A stretch of DNA of 64,000 nt from Pseudomonadota bacterium. GTDB lineage: Bacteria > Pseudomonadota > Alphaproteobacteria > Rhodospirillales > Magnetospirillaceae. The notes under the pieces are model-generated. The model saw only the letters and a program-made list of their open reading frames with translations. It was not told the DNA's origin and did no database searches. Shown here one piece after another: positions 63,666 to 64,000 of this stretch. Where the stretch lies: positions 1-64,000 of the forward strand of contig JAJXUO010000011.1 in NCBI GenBank assembly GCA_021782815.1. Direction: 5' to 3'. Position 1 is the first letter of the stretch, and the number at the start of each line of letters is the position of its first letter. Both the position numbers and the translations under genes were made by a program.

Positions 63666-64000
63666 ATGTCGCCCACCAGTCCGCTCCCCCTGCCTTCGGA
63701 CCTTGCGCCCGAACCGGCCGCCCCGCGCATTCCCCCCCATAATTACGAGGCGGAGCAGGCTCTGCTGGGCGCCATTCTGGCCAACAACCGCACCCTGGAA
63801 AAGGTGGCGGAATTCCTGCGCCCCGAGCATTTCGCCGACCCGGTGCACGGCCGCATCTACGAGGCCTGCCAGACCCTGGGTTTGCGCAACCAGATCGCCA
63901 ATCCCGTCACCTTGAAAACCTATCTCGGCGGCGATCCCGGTCTGGCTGAAATGGGCGGCGACGCCTATCTGGCCCGGCTGACGGCGGCGGCCGTCACCAT
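63666..64000 (+). CDS. dnaB: Replicative DNA helicase DnaB (5' part)
   Basis: The frame runs off the window. The visible 111 residues include a Pro-rich start and the N-terminal domain PHNYEAEQALLGAILANNRTLEKV and LRPEHFADPVHGRIYEA, typical of DnaB. Gene order rplI-dnaB is usual. The P-loop and RecA domain lie outside the window. Confidence 0.95.
   Translation, partial: MSPTSPLPLPSDLAPEPAAPRIPPHNYEAEQALLGAILANNRTLEKVAEFLRPEHFADPVHGRIYEACQTLGLRNQIANPVTLKTYLGGDPGLAEMGGDAYLARLTAAAVT

Overview
This 64 kb, very GC-rich window reads as an ordinary chromosomal segment of an alphaproteobacterium, most likely in the Rhodospirillales. The clues are the gene orders lptF-lptD-surA-pdxA-rsmA, xseB-ispA-dxs, fabD-fabG-acpP-fabF-mltG and rpsF-rpsR-DUF2232-rplI-dnaB, CTTGAC-N17-CTATAT-like promoters, a CheZ together with a CZB-domain chemoreceptor, and a complete tad/cpa (Flp) pilus locus. 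The genus cannot be fixed from the sequence. No CRISPR array, prophage, transposase gene, tRNA or rRNA was seen.

Layout. 0-10.6 kb: gpt, a gamma-glutamyltransferase-family enzyme, a PadR-like protein, a chemoreceptor, an SDR enzyme, a universal stress protein, a kinase fusion, a CDF metal exporter and pdxH. 10.8-18.9 kb: a DnaJ-type co-chaperone, a YihY membrane protein, a 159-bp tandem repeat, then sppA, cysQ, purT, an ArsC/Spx-like protein and an MFS carrier. 19.0-28.2 kb: a probable non-coding RNA gene, sua5, an FAD-linked 2-hydroxyacid dehydrogenase, and the envelope/cofactor run lptF-lptD-surA-pdxA-rsmA, from which lptG is missing. 28.2-34.2 kb: an EamA carrier, a small membrane protein, a marR-maoC operon divergent from an MFS gene, a small secreted protein, tlyA and a histone-deacetylase-like hydrolase. 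34.3-39.6 kb: xseB-ispA-dxs, an ArsR-family regulator with persulfide-sensor cysteines, an MBL hydrolase and cheZ. 40-41.9 kb: an EEP nuclease/phosphatase and a ROK sugar kinase.

41.9-56.3 kb is the most coherent accessory unit: a tight-adherence pilus locus (flp, cpaA-F, tadB, tadC, tadD, a CpaC-N-like protein, tadG, tadE, a second tadE/F), bracketed by two Crp/Fnr-family regulator genes. I find three close matches to the Crp operator TGTGA-N6-TCACA in it: upstream of the first regulator, at about -41.5 of a putative flp promoter, and between the divergent tadG and tadE. Together these suggest a Crp-type regulator that controls itself and both arms of the pilus locus. A glutathione S-transferase gene lies inside the locus.

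56.4-64 kb is housekeeping: mltG, fabF, acpP, fabG and fabD on the minus strand; rpsF, rpsR, a DUF2232 membrane protein, rplI and the start of dnaB on the plus strand.

Three copies of a 154-205-bp intergenic element with TTATACCAA/TTGGTATTA ends (6.4, 29.5 and 39.8 kb) form a MITE-like family. Two of them supply the stop codon of the neighbouring gene.
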